From positions 62,001 to 126,000 of the forward strand of contig CAWIFL010000008.1 in NCBI GenBank assembly GCA_963835535.1: a DNA stretch of 64,000 nucleotides. The letters run 5' to 3'. The position numbers and the translations under genes are program-made. The notes under the pieces are model-generated. The model worked only from the letters and a program-made list of their open reading frames with translations. It was not told where the DNA came from and ran no database searches. This document shows positions 32,170 through 40,370 of this stretch, piece after piece; the first letter of the stretch is position 1, and each line of letters begins with the position of its first letter. The DNA is from Fen-1245 sp963835535. Its GTDB lineage: Bacteria > Gemmatimonadota > Gemmatimonadetes > Gemmatimonadales > JACORV01.

Positions 32170-34263
32170 ATGCCTGTACTGAATTCACGCCTCGCGCGCG
32201 GATCGCTGCATTCGCTCCTCGCCGCCCTCGCTCTGGCGGCCCTCGCCGCGGCGCCGGCACGTGTGGCGGCGCAGGAAGCCGCCCGTACTCCGCACCCGAT
32301 CAAGGTCCTCGACACCGACTTCATCGATTCGACCTCGAAGGCGTGCAACGACTTCTTCGACTACGCGAACGGCGCCTGGATCAGGTCCGACACGATCCCC
32401 GCGGCGTACTCGTCGTCGGGCGTCACGCGCGACATGAGCGACGCGAACGAGCTGGTCGTCCGCTCGGTCCTGGACGACGCAGCCCGCTCTCGCGCGTCGG
32501 TGCCGGCCGACTCGACGTCCTGGAAGCTCGGGACGTTCTACGCATCCTGCATGGACTCGACGGCGATCGAGGCGGCTTCGCTCGCACCGATCCGTCCCTG
32601 GCTCGCCGAGATCGACCGGATCACGGCGCGCTCGCAGCTGGTCCCCGAGCTCGCGGCGTTGCACGTCCGCGGCGTCAACGTGGCCTTCCGGTTCGGCCCC
32701 GACGTGGACGCGCACGACGCCGCACACTACCTGGCGTCCTTCGGGCAGGGCGGGCTGGGACTCCCCGATCGGGACTACTACACGACCGAAGGGGCGTCCG
32801 CCGACTCGACTCGCGCGGCATACGTCGCGCACCTGACGCACCTCTTCGTCCTCGCCGGCGAAGCCGAGGGGCGGGCCGAGCGCGACGCGGGCCAGGTGAT
32901 GGCGCTCGAGACCGAGCTGGCGAAGGCGTCAATGACGCGCGTGGCCATGCGCGACCCGGCAGCGACCGACCATCCGATGACGATGCGGCAGCTGGACACC
33001 CTGACCCCGCGCCTGCCGTGGCCGCGGTACTTCCATGCCGTCGGTCTGACCGCTCCGGTGACGAAGGTCAACGTGGGGATGCCGGAGTTTCTCCAGCGGG
33101 TGAACCAGCTCCTCGCCACGGTCCCGCTCGCCCAGTGGCGGGCGTACCTGCGCGCGCACGTCATCTCCGAGGCCGCGCCCTGGCTGAGCACCCCGTTCGT
33201 GCAGGAGAACTTCGCGTTCAGCTCGCGGTTCACCGGGGCGAAGCAGCTCCTCCCGCGCTGGAAGCGCTGCCTCCGCGAGACCGACGGCGACCTCGGCGAG
33301 GCGCTCGGCGAGGCCTACGTCGCGCGGACGTTCCCGCCCGAGGCGAAGGCCCGCGCCAGGGCCGTCATCGAGGACGTGCGCGCCGCGTTCCGCGTGCGGC
33401 TCCAGCACCTCAGCTGGATGTCGGACGCGACCCGCGCGCAGGCGCTCGACAAGCTCGACCAGATGACCGAGAAGGTCGGCTACCCCGATCACTGGCGCGA
33501 CTACGGCAGGCTCGTGGTCAAGGACGGCCCGTTCGTTCGGAACGTCGCGCGCGCCAACGCGTTCGAGTGGCAGCGGACGATCAACCGGCCCGGCCAACCG
33601 GTGGACAAGACCGAGTGGGGCATCACCGTGCCCACGGTGAACGCCTACTACGACCCGAGCAAGAACGAGGTGGTCTTCCCCGCCGGCGCCCTGGTCCCCC
33701 AGACGTTCGACCCGAAGGCCGACGACGGCGCCAACTACGGCTCTCTGGGCGGCAGCTGGGCGGGGCACGAGATCACACACGGATTCGACGACGAGGGCCG
33801 CCACTACGACGCGGCCGGCAACCTGCGCGACTGGTGGACGCCGGCCGACTCGGTCCACTTCTCCCAGCAGGCCGAGAAGGTCGTGCAGCAGTTCGATGGC
33901 TACATCCAAGTGGACACCTTCCACGTGAACGGCAAGCTCACGGAGGGGGAGAACATCGCCGACTTCGGCGGATTGCTGATCGGCTACGACGCGCTCGAGC
34001 GGGCGCTGCAGCGCGACGGGCGTCCGGGCCTCATCGAGGGCTACACGCCCGAGCAGCGCTTCTTCCTCGGCTACGCGCAGAGCTGGCGCGTGCACAACCG
34101 GCCAGAGCGGCTGCGCACGCGCGTGAGGGTGGATCCGCACGCCCCCGAGTTCTGGCGGGTGAACGGTCCGCTCTCGAACATCCCGGCGTTCGCGCAGGCG
34201 TTCGGCTGCAAGGCGGGCGACCCGATGGTGCGCATGAGGGACAGCATTCCGCAGATCTGGTAG
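32170..34263 (+). CDS. Secreted M13 family metallopeptidase (neprilysin/PepO-like)
   Basis: A 697-residue zinc endopeptidase. The signal peptide (residues 1-35) is Ala/Leu-rich with predicted cut VAA|Q. The zinc motif HExxH is 'HEITH' (H533-H537) and the third ligand is in 'ENIAD' (E594). The region 'NAYYDPSKNEVVFPAGAL' and the terminal 'GDPMVR' stretch are standard for M13. Such enzymes cut short peptides, here probably in the periplasm, in line with the M16 and P1 peptidases and the peptide ABC ATPases in this window. A ribosome-site-like AGGAG lies 12 bases before the ATG. Confidence 0.94.
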   Translation: MPVLNSRLARGSLHSLLAALALAALAAAPARVAAQEAARTPHPIKVLDTDFIDSTSKACNDFFDYANGAWIRSDTIPAAYSSSGVTRDMSDANELVVRSVLDDAARSRASVPADSTSWKLGTFYASCMDSTAIEAASLAPIRPWLAEIDRITARSQLVPELAALHVRGVNVAFRFGPDVDAHDAAHYLASFGQGGLGLPDRDYYTTEGASADSTRAAYVAHLTHLFVLAGEAEGRAERDAGQVMALETELAKASMTRVAMRDPAATDHPMTMRQLDTLTPRLPWPRYFHAVGLTAPVTKVNVGMPEFLQRVNQLLATVPLAQWRAYLRAHVISEAAPWLSTPFVQENFAFSSRFTGAKQLLPRWKRCLRETDGDLGEALGEAYVARTFPPEAKARARAVIEDVRAAFRVRLQHLSWMSDATRAQALDKLDQMTEKVGYPDHWRDYGRLVVKDGPFVRNVARANAFEWQRTINRPGQPVDKTEWGITVPTVNAYYDPSKNEVVFPAGALVPQTFDPKADDGANYGSLGGSWAGHEITHGFDDEGRHYDAAGNLRDWWTPADSVHFSQQAEKVVQQFDGYIQVDTFHVNGKLTEGENIADFGGLLIGYDALERALQRDGRPGLIEGYTPEQRFFLGYAQSWRVHNRPERLRTRVRVDPHAPEFWRVNGPLSNIPAFAQAFGCKAGDPMVRMRDSIPQIW

Positions 34264-34275
34264 GCGACAAACGAA

Positions 34276-34305
34276 CGGGCGGCCCGGGACAATCCGGGCC
34301 GCCCG
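34276..34305. terminator. Strong terminator hairpin
   Basis: Perfect 12-bp stem CGGGCGGCCCGG (34276-34287) / CCGGGCCGCCCG (34294-34305) with loop GACAAT, between the convergent M13 and ferredoxin genes. No T-run; works on either strand by symmetry. Confidence 0.8.
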
Positions 34306-34326
34306 CGCATCAACCGCCGTCGCGTT

Positions 34327-34572
34327 CTACTGCAACCGGGCGTACTTCGCTTCGAGCTGCTCGTGCGACTCCAGGTGCTCGGGGTTCGGAATGATGACCC
34401 CGTCCACCGGGCACACCTCGAGGCACTTCGGATTGTCGTAGTGGCCGACGCACTCGGTGCACTTCTCCCAGTCAATCACGTAGACCGGGTCCCCCTGTGC
34501 AATCGCCTCGTTTGGGCAGTCGGGCTCGCAGGCGCCGCAGTTGATGCACTCTGCCGTGATCGTCTTGGCCAT
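34327..34572 (-). CDS. 2[4Fe-4S] ferredoxin (YfhL type)
   Basis: An 81-residue ferredoxin with two clusters. Cluster one is 'CINCGACEPDCP', cluster two 'CTECVGHYDNPKCLEVCP'; the extra residues in the second CxxCx(8)C spacing are typical of the YfhL/FdxN-like Alvin ferredoxins. It carries electrons for unknown partners. I start at the ATG at 34572 ('MAKTITAECINCG') as in the family. It is monocistronic by appearance, with a strong terminator after it. The 165 bases upstream (34573-34737) hold no gene I can support. Confidence 0.93.
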   Translation of the reverse strand: MAKTITAECINCGACEPDCPNEAIAQGDPVYVIDWEKCTECVGHYDNPKCLEVCPVDGVIIPNPEHLESHEQLEAKYARLQ

Positions 34573-34716
34573 GAGCGGGCTTCTCCCTCGAATTGGGTCT
34601 CGCGCGCGGCCCATCCGGGACGAGGACCGCAGTCGAATGGGGAGTACTGCAAGAAGGATGCGAGGTGGAGCCCGATGGGGCGTCCGGCGGCCGGGAGCTG
34701 AGAACCGGTTTCAAGC

Positions 34717-34734
34717 GCGGGGCCGGGGCCCCGC
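34717..34734 (-). terminator. Terminator of the sirtuin gene
   Basis: GCGGGGCC (34717-34724) / GGCCCCGC (34727-34734), two-base spacing, directly after the sirtuin stop on the minus strand and followed there by GCTTGAAACC. Confidence 0.55.
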
Positions 34735-34737
34735 CGA

Positions 34738-35514
34738 TCAGCCGAGAATGCGGGGAACGACGTCGCCGGCCGTGCCCTGGAGGCGGATGTCCGCGATGGC
34801 GTCGAGGTCCGTGGGGCCCGGATCGACGATGACGACGGATGCGCCGGTCGCCTTGGCGGCGTGGGCGACACCCGCGGCCGGATAAACCGCCCCGGTGGTG
34901 CCGATGACGAGGCACGCTTCCGCCTCGCCCGCGGCGGCGAACGCCGCCTCGACGGCGCGGAGCGGGAGCATCTCCCCGAACCAGACCACGTCCGGTCGCA
35001 TCAGGCCGCCGCACTCCGGGCAGTGCGGCAGCGACTCGAGGCTCGTGGCGTCCACCGCGGCGGCCTCCGCGCGATGCTGGCACCGCGCGCAGCGGTCGTG
35101 GAAGAGGGACCCGTGGAGGCGGATCGGCTCGGCGCGGTGCGCCGCGTCCGGGTCGGCGGACACTTCTCTCGCCGCCCGCTCGTGCAGGTCGTCCACGTTC
35201 TGCGAGACCAGCGTGACACCCGGCCGGGAGAGCGCCCAGCGCGCGAGGGCGAGGTGCGCCGCGTTCGGCCGGCATCCCCGCACCGTCTCGCGGCGCCACG
35301 CGTACCACTCCCAGACGAGCCGGGGGTCGCGCCCGAAAGCGATCGGCGTCGCGAGCTCCTCGGGCCGGAACTGCTTCCAGAGCCCGCCCTCGCCGCGGAA
35401 CGTCGGGATGCCGGACTCCGCGCTGACGCCGGCGCCGGTCAGCACGACCACGCGCAGCGCGCGCGTCAGCGCCGCCCGCGCGGCCGCGATCTCCGCCGGC
35501 GGCGGCCCGCTCAC
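34738..35514 (-). CDS. cobB: NAD-dependent protein deacylase (sirtuin, CobB type)
   Basis: A 258-residue class III sirtuin that removes acyl groups from lysines using NAD. Motifs: 'TGAGVSAESGIPTFRG' (residues 26-41), 'SQNVDDLH' (104-111), catalytic H134 in 'RLHG', zinc ligands 'CARC' and 'CPEC', and 'GTTGAVYPAA'. The pair Y71/R74 in 'WYAWRRE' matches the Tyr-x-x-Arg that lets SIRT5 and E. coli CobB remove succinyl groups, so desuccinylase activity is expected besides deacetylation. The start is a GTG. Targets cannot be told from context; the next gene upstream on the strand is a transporter 88 bases away. Confidence 0.93.
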   Translation of the reverse strand: MSGPPPAEIAAARAALTRALRVVVLTGAGVSAESGIPTFRGEGGLWKQFRPEELATPIAFGRDPRLVWEWYAWRRETVRGCRPNAAHLALARWALSRPGVTLVSQNVDDLHERAAREVSADPDAAHRAEPIRLHGSLFHDRCARCQHRAEAAAVDATSLESLPHCPECGGLMRPDVVWFGEMLPLRAVEAAFAAAGEAEACLVIGTTGAVYPAAGVAHAAKATGASVVIVDPGPTDLDAIADIRLQGTAGDVVPRILG

Positions 35515-35586
35515 GCCACGGCCATGGCGGTGAGCGGCGGGGCCGGTTCTGCCCCTGCACTCCCGCGTCTGGTGACCACCGTCAAC

Positions 35587-35600
35587 TTGCCGTCTGGCAA
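35587..35600. repeat. Palindrome TTGCCGTCTGGCAA
   Basis: Fourteen-base palindromic element between the sirtuin start and the transporter stop. Same element as at 44618-44631 (opposite orientation) and related to 6723-6821. Here C-rich 7-base periodic sequence follows it (CTCTACC, GTCCTCT, GTCTTCT), reaching into the end of the transporter gene. Confidence 0.7.
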
Positions 35601-35602
35601 CT

Positions 35603-36883
35603 CTACCGTCCTCTGTCTTCTACCTTCTCTTGCGGCTTGAAGATGCGGTCATACACCCACAGCATCCCCGCCGTCAGCACGCCGATCGCGGACACGACGA
35701 ACCACATCGCCGACGGCCGGTGGACCACGGTCCCGAAGTAGCGCACCAGCCATCCGCCGAGCGGCCCGCCGACCAGATAGCCGATGGCGATGGGCAGGAA
35801 CGCGAAGCCGATGAAGGTCGCCTCCTGTCCCTTCGGCGCGAGCTTCGAGATGTACTCGTAGTAGCGCGGCGCCTGCGTCAGCTCGCCGATCGCGATGCCG
35901 ACCAGCGTCGCCGCGATGAACCACGAGCTGCCCGACACGGTCAACAGCAGCCACGAGAGGCTCGTGATCAGGACGCCCGAGGCCATCGTGGTGATCGGCT
36001 TGAGCCGCCGCGTCAGCCACGCCACGAGCACCGTGAACAGGATGACGCCGGTGCCCTCGATCGAGATCAGCGCGTCGATGGGCGAGTGCGCGTTGACGTA
36101 GCCCCGGATGTAGAGCGGGAGCGCCACGTACACCTGCCAGAAGACGACGTAGAACCCCGAGAAGAGCAGCAGGAAGACCAGGACCCGGAGGTTGGTGACG
36201 ACCTTGAGCATGTTGCGCGCGGCGGCGCCGACCGTCTGCACCTGGTGCTCGGCGGGCACCGGCAGCTCGCGGAAGAAGAAGACGGTGACCAGGAACATCG
36301 CGAAGGCGAACAGGGCCGACATGTAGAACACGCGCTCGACGCCCAGCCAGCCGCGCACCCCGGAGGCGACCAGCGGCCCGAGGGCGCCACCGACGTTCAC
36401 GATCGTGTAGTAGATCGAGAAGCCCACCGAGCGCATGGCTTCGGTGGAGGCGCGAGCCGTGGTCCCGGCGACCACCGGCTTCACCAGGCCGGGGCCCAGC
36501 GCAGGGATCATCAGGATGACGAGTACGACCCAGTACAGCGGAACCGCCGAGCGCACGGGCGCCATCCAGCCCGCCCCGATAGAGCCGATGAGGAAGTAGC
36601 CGACCGACAGGACCAGGTACGCCAGCGAGAGGATGCGCCGGTAGCCAAGGCGGTCCGCCAGCGCGCCGCCGAATATCGGCAGGAACCACACGACGAACCC
36701 GAAGATCCCCTGGAGACTCCCGGTCTGCTCCTCGGAGAACCCGAGTCGTTCGTGCAGGTAGATCGCGAGCACGGCCGAGAGCCCGTAGTACGCGAGCCGC
36801 TCGAACAGCTCGGTGCCGTTGGCGATCCAGAAGGGGCGCGCGAACCCGGTGCGGATCTCCTGCCAGCGCTGGGCGAGGCTCAC
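35603..36883 (-). CDS. POT/PTR-like MFS transporter
   Basis: A 426-residue transporter with 12 hydrophobic segments. The opening 'PFWIANGTELFERLAYYGLSAVLAIYL' is the ExxER-type start of proton-dependent oligopeptide transporters, and 'GFVVWFLPIFGGALADRLGYRRILSL' is the MFS loop 2-3 motif. The PTR2 signature is only partial, so it may be a diverged peptide or other solute symporter. It is proton-driven uptake by family. Its C-terminal residues ('KVEDRGR') come from repeat-like sequence. It precedes the barrel gene on the minus strand with a 13-base gap, so it may be read through from the FmdB operon. Confidence 0.82.
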   Translation of the reverse strand: MSLAQRWQEIRTGFARPFWIANGTELFERLAYYGLSAVLAIYLHERLGFSEEQTGSLQGIFGFVVWFLPIFGGALADRLGYRRILSLAYLVLSVGYFLIGSIGAGWMAPVRSAVPLYWVVLVILMIPALGPGLVKPVVAGTTARASTEAMRSVGFSIYYTIVNVGGALGPLVASGVRGWLGVERVFYMSALFAFAMFLVTVFFFRELPVPAEHQVQTVGAAARNMLKVVTNLRVLVFLLLFSGFYVVFWQVYVALPLYIRGYVNAHSPIDALISIEGTGVILFTVLVAWLTRRLKPITTMASGVLITSLSWLLLTVSGSSWFIAATLVGIAIGELTQAPRYYEYISKLAPKGQEATFIGFAFLPIAIGYLVGGPLGGWLVRYFGTVVHRPSAMWFVVSAIGVLTAGMLWVYDRIFKPQEKVEDRGR

Positions 36884-36896
36884 GGCGGGTCCTCCG

Positions 36897-38594
36897 TCAG
36901 AAGCGGGGGAAGTCGAACACGGTCACCGACGAGATGCGCTCGCGGCTTCGGACGACGTCCTGCGGCTCGCCATGGAAGATTCCGAATTGCTGCCCGATGG
37001 AGAGCTGCAGCTCCGGCCCCAGGCCGCGCGACAACGGCACCGCGAGATCCAGCCGGTAGGTGCGGCGCGATCCGTGCGGAGCCGCGACCCTCAGTCCGAC
37101 CCCGACGGTGCCGAGCATGCCGGTGCTCTCACCGAACGCGGCGTCGCCCGCCCAGCCGCGGCCGGTCTCGGCGAACGCGGCGCCGCCGACGTCCGCAAAG
37201 CCGAACGCCGTGCCGAAAAAGTAGCGCTCTTCGGCACGCAGAACGATGCGGCGGCCCACCGGCAGGGCGGGACTGCCGTAGCCGCGCAGCCCGTCGCCGC
37301 CGGCCAGCAGGAGCTGGAACGGGGTCCGTGTGTCCCATCCGCCGGCCGCGTCGGCGGCCAGGACCGTCGTGGCGCGAGGGCCGATGTCGTACACGAGCAC
37401 TTCGCCGTCGGCCAGGATGCCGTCCCACTTCCCCCCAGACTCGAGGTAGCGCCCCTCCACCTTGCCGTGGGTGAACACGAGCAGGCGCCCGCCGACGTCG
37501 GCACCGGTGGTCAGCTCCATGGCCGAGAACCAGTCGTGGTCCAATCCGCCGCCGCCGAACAGGCTCTTGCCGAGCACGAGACCCGCCTGCACCCCCTCCG
37601 GAACGTCCTCGATGCCGCGCACGGCGTCTACGCCCCGATGGGGGTGAAAGACGAGCTTTCGCGCGCCGACCAACAGGTTCACTCGGGCGCGCCGCCGCTC
37701 CTCGAAGCGCCCGGCGAGCTGCGCGGCGGCAATCGAGTCGAGGGCGGCGGTGGGCGCCAGCGGGGCACCCTCCGCTAGCGCCCGGTCGTAGGAAAGAACC
37801 AAACCCACGACCTGCAGCTGCCCGGGCACGCCAAACCGCCTGGCCACGCCCACGTCCGCACCCGCCCGCACCGTCGGCTGGAGCACCGTCCCCAGCGCCG
37901 TCGAGACCAGCGGGAAGGGCTCCTTGCGGTACCGCGCCGACTCGCGCCACGCCACCTGGTCGAAGTCGCTCTCGAACGCCCGCAGGAGGCTCTCCTCGCC
38001 CACCGGCCCGACCTCGGACTTGCCGACGGTCAGCTCGGCCTCGAGCCGGCGGTTCAGGAAATGGTGGTCCAGCAGGTCCCCGTCTACCGCCGACCGGCGG
38101 CCGAAGCTGTTGTAGTACGCCTGGGCGTGAATGCCGCGGCCCAGGACATCGTCCTCCGTCACGACGAACCGCCGGACGGGGACTTCGCCCCCGTTCTGCA
38201 CCGTGGTTCTCACCTCGAGCGAAAACTCGTCCCGAGTCCGTACCGTGACGAGCACGCCGCCGTCATCCGTCGGAGTGGCCTCGACTGTCGCGCTGCGGAT
38301 GTACGGGCGGGCGCGGAGCAGGCGCTCGGTCTCGGAGAGGCGGCGCGGGTCGCACGGCTCTCCTTCGGCGAACAGGAGATCGAGCCGCACGGTCGCGACT
38401 CTGGTCTGCCAGTGGAGGTCGTTGCCGATGGTGCGGACGAAGCGCGGGATGAGGCTGTCATCGTCGCTGAAGACGGTCCGCGCATCGATGACGATGGCGC
38501 GGATCGGACGGCCGTCACACACCCCCTGGGCGGTGAGTGGCGCGACGACCGTCAGCGATGCGGCGAGCGCCGCGGCGAGCGCGGCGCGCGGCAC
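36897..38594 (-). CDS. Outer-membrane beta-barrel protein with POTRA-like N-terminus
   Basis: A 565-residue exported protein. Signal peptide residues 1-25, predicted cut LTA|Q. Residues about 30-115 look like one POTRA domain ('RLSETERLLRARPYIRSATVEATPTDDGGVLVTVRTRDEF'-type pattern, as in BamA/TamA). The rest alternates short hydrophobic strands and Gly-rich turns, as in a barrel ('GGDGLRGYGSPALPVGRRIV' resembles the BamA-family 'GG..SLRGY' lid region), and ends in Phe, as outer-membrane proteins do. It may export or insert a substrate, or be a two-partner-like transporter. The start GTG lies two bases after the RemA-like stop, the last gene of a four-gene operon. Confidence 0.78.
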   Translation of the reverse strand: MPRAALAAALAASLTVVAPLTAQGVCDGRPIRAIVIDARTVFSDDDSLIPRFVRTIGNDLHWQTRVATVRLDLLFAEGEPCDPRRLSETERLLRARPYIRSATVEATPTDDGGVLVTVRTRDEFSLEVRTTVQNGGEVPVRRFVVTEDDVLGRGIHAQAYYNSFGRRSAVDGDLLDHHFLNRRLEAELTVGKSEVGPVGEESLLRAFESDFDQVAWRESARYRKEPFPLVSTALGTVLQPTVRAGADVGVARRFGVPGQLQVVGLVLSYDRALAEGAPLAPTAALDSIAAAQLAGRFEERRRARVNLLVGARKLVFHPHRGVDAVRGIEDVPEGVQAGLVLGKSLFGGGGLDHDWFSAMELTTGADVGGRLLVFTHGKVEGRYLESGGKWDGILADGEVLVYDIGPRATTVLAADAAGGWDTRTPFQLLLAGGDGLRGYGSPALPVGRRIVLRAEERYFFGTAFGFADVGGAAFAETGRGWAGDAAFGESTGMLGTVGVGLRVAAPHGSRRTYRLDLAVPLSRGLGPELQLSIGQQFGIFHGEPQDVVRSRERISSVTVFDFPRF

Positions 38595-38596
38595 GG

Positions 38597-39004
38597 TCAG
38601 GGCGTGAACAGGTCGGACTGGTCCTTGCCCTCTTCCTCGGCCTCCGGCGACAGCAGGGCCCGGAGCCGCTCCTCCCACTTCTCGACCTCGAAGCGCCCCT
38701 CGTTCGACAGGACGCGCCGCAGCAGCGGCGACAGCTCCTGCAGGCCGTCGAGCAGGTCCCCGATGACGCCGCGCGCTTCCTCCATCCGGAAGATCTCGTC
38801 GGGCGCGGTCACCATCTCCTGGAGAATCGCGCGCTCGGAGCGCGACGCGATGAACGCCTCCGGGCGCGTGGAGACGTAGACCTCGGTGCGGCGACCCGGT
38901 CCCCGCCCCTCCTCGATCGGATGGAGCCCCACGATCTCGTCGGACCGCCAGTACTTCCCGTAGCCCAGGTACACCATGCGGCCGGTCTTGATGTCCATCG
39001 CCAT
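38597..39004 (-). CDS. RemA/DUF370-like protein
   Basis: A 135-residue protein whose first 65 residues resemble RemA (DUF370), the DNA-binding matrix-gene regulator of Bacillus: 'MVYLGYGKYWRSDEIVGLHPIEEGRGPGRRTEVYV' region (residues 10-45) with the 'GYG', 'I..I.P' and 'GRRT' features, then 'ASRSERAIL'. The C-terminal half (70-135) is acidic and helical, not part of RemA, and may bind a partner. RemA forms rings that wrap DNA; here it could be a regulator or a structural protein. It lies between the PspA-like gene and the barrel gene, in one operon. Confidence 0.65.
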   Translation of the reverse strand: MAMDIKTGRMVYLGYGKYWRSDEIVGLHPIEEGRGPGRRTEVYVSTRPEAFIASRSERAILQEMVTAPDEIFRMEEARGVIGDLLDGLQELSPLLRRVLSNEGRFEVEKWEERLRALLSPEAEEEGKDQSDLFTP

Positions 39005-39013
39005 GGCAGGCTC

Positions 39014-39595
39014 CTATCCCTTGCCCATTCGCTTCTTGAGTGCTTCGAGCTTCGCGTCCGCCTCCGCCTCGCGCGCCGCGCGATCCATCCGCGCCTTCAG
39101 CGCCTCCTGCTCCGCGTCCAGCTCCGGCCGGTCCACGCCCCCCCGGCCCAGGCTGGCCCACGCCTGCGCCGAGGAGCGCTCGGCGTCGATCGTCCCGCGC
39201 CGCTTCGTGACCTCCTCCAGCTGGCCCGTCATCTCGGCCACGTCCCGCTCAGCCAGAGCGATTTCCTCCCGCTGCGCCGCGACCTTGCGCTCCAGCACGG
39301 CCACCCGCCCGCGATGCCGGGCGATGTAGCCGTCCGCCACCGCCACGGTCTCGGTGTCGGCGATCCCCACCGCCAGCTCGCGGCGCCGCTCCGCGGTCTC
39401 GATCTCGCGCCGCGCGAGCGCCAGCTCGCGGTCGGTCGTCTCCGCCGCGTCCCGCATCGCGCTCAGGCCGGCGCGCGCGTCGAGCAGCGCCGCGCGCATC
39501 CGGCCCGCGAGATCGTAGAGATCCTCGGGCGGCGTCGCGCTCGCCAGGGCCGCATCGAGCGCCTCGCGCAGGCGCTTGAACACGGACTCGGGCAA
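39014..39595 (-). CDS. PspA/IM30-like coiled-coil protein
   Basis: A 193-residue protein that is nearly all amphipathic helix with heptads and rich in Ala, Glu and Arg (residues about 20-190). It resembles the PspA/Vipp1/IM30 (ESCRT-III-like) membrane-stress family in length and charge pattern, for example 'RREIETAERRRELAV' and 'RHRGRVAVLERKVAAQREEI'. I see no clear N-terminal membrane-binding helix. So it might instead be a general coiled-coil scaffold. It lies 9 bases from the RemA-like gene and 6 bases from the FmdB gene in one operon. Confidence 0.55.
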   Translation of the reverse strand: MPESVFKRLREALDAALASATPPEDLYDLAGRMRAALLDARAGLSAMRDAAETTDRELALARREIETAERRRELAVGIADTETVAVADGYIARHRGRVAVLERKVAAQREEIALAERDVAEMTGQLEEVTKRRGTIDAERSSAQAWASLGRGGVDRPELDAEQEALKARMDRAAREAEADAKLEALKKRMGKG

Positions 39596-39601
39596 CCGGC
39601 G

Positions 39602-39766
39602 TCAGCTCTTCTTCACGGTCTTGGCGTAGAACGCGCTGGGCAGCTGGCGCGTGCTGCGGGACTTGCACTTCGGACACGCCGGCGCGCGGCCGCCGTGCTC
39701 GCTGATCCGCTGCACCACCACGAAGCGCTTGCCACACTTGTCGCATCGGTAATCGTACGTCGGCAT
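39602..39766 (-). CDS. FmdB family zinc ribbon protein (54 aa)
   Basis: A 54-residue protein beginning 'MPTYDYRCDKCGKRFVVVQR' and having a second knuckle 'CPKCKSRSTRQ', ending 'YAKTVKKS'. This is the FmdB (CxxC_CxxC_SSSS) putative regulatory zinc ribbon. FmdB was first noted near formamidase genes and its role is unproved. The ribosome site GGAGGT (39780-39775) is strong and a promoter lies at 39822-39794, so this is the first gene of the PspA/RemA/barrel operon. Stop at 39602; six bases to the next gene. Confidence 0.88.
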   Translation of the reverse strand: MPTYDYRCDKCGKRFVVVQRISEHGGRAPACPKCKSRSTRQLPSAFYAKTVKKS

Positions 39767-39793
39767 GGGCCGTTACCTCCGAAAACGTCATGG

Positions 39794-39822
39794 ATATTGA
39801 CGCGCGTGCGGGGCGGGGGCAA
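39794..39822 (-). promoter_or_regulatory. Promoter of the FmdB operon
   Basis: On the minus strand: TTGCCC (39822-39817), 17-base spacer, CAATAT (39799-39794). Start predicted near 39787, seven bases ahead of the GGAGGT ribosome site. Confidence 0.65.
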
Positions 39823-39833
39823 GACTACCGATC

Positions 39834-40370
39834 ATGCGTCTGGCGTCCGCGGCCGTCCTGCTCCTGCCTCTCGCGCTGGGATGCGACGGCGGGCTCAAAC
39901 CCGAATTGACTTCCGCGTATTGCCCAACGGGCATCTGCGGCGCCATCCACTTCCTCGGCGCGGTCCCGGACTCCACCGAGTGGGTCCGCGTGGTGGTCTA
40001 CGCCTCCATTCCCACGAACGCGAGCCAGCTGACGACGTTCGCGGGCTTCTCCGACGTGCTGCCGCTGGGCGTGGACTCCGCCCGCTACTCGTGCTGCCTC
40101 CTCGCCCTGCCGCCGGGGACGTACGCGTGGGTGCTGGTGGTGTGGAAGAAGCTCGGCGCGCTCGACGTCACCACCGCGCCCGCGCTGCTGCGGGAGGTCG
40201 GCGGGTATCAGAACCCGGCCGACACGACGCAGTTCGGCGTGGTCGCCGTCCCCTCCGGCGGGGGGATCGGCGGCATCGACATGGTGGCCGACTACGGGAA
40301 GATGCGCAGCATCTCCGACTTCTTCCCGCCCGCGAGCGCCCCGCGCTCACGCCGACCGCGGCTCCGGTGA
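39834..40370 (+). CDS. Lipoprotein of unknown function
   Basis: A 178-residue lipoprotein with signal peptide 'MRLASAAVLLLPLALGC'; the lipobox LALG|C puts the modified Cys at residue 17. The mature part has paired Cys residues ('YCPTGICG' and 'YSCCLL') and beta-rich hydrophobic stretches, with no family I know. The tail from about residue 160 is Arg/Pro-rich. It overlaps the TonB receptor gene by one base (TGATG), so it may be a surface or periplasmic partner of that receptor, as SusD-like proteins are for SusC, though it shows no SusD similarity. Confidence 0.72.
   Translation: MRLASAAVLLLPLALGCDGGLKPELTSAYCPTGICGAIHFLGAVPDSTEWVRVVVYASIPTNASQLTTFAGFSDVLPLGVDSARYSCCLLALPPGTYAWVLVVWKKLGALDVTTAPALLREVGGYQNPADTTQFGVVAVPSGGGIGGIDMVADYGKMRSISDFFPPASAPRSRRPRLR

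Noticed and set aside
38537..40369. Long N-terminal extension of the TonB receptor frame
   Set aside because: The open frame upstream of 40370 runs antisense to the PspA/RemA genes and through the lipoprotein gene; the receptor's signal peptide begins at 40370.
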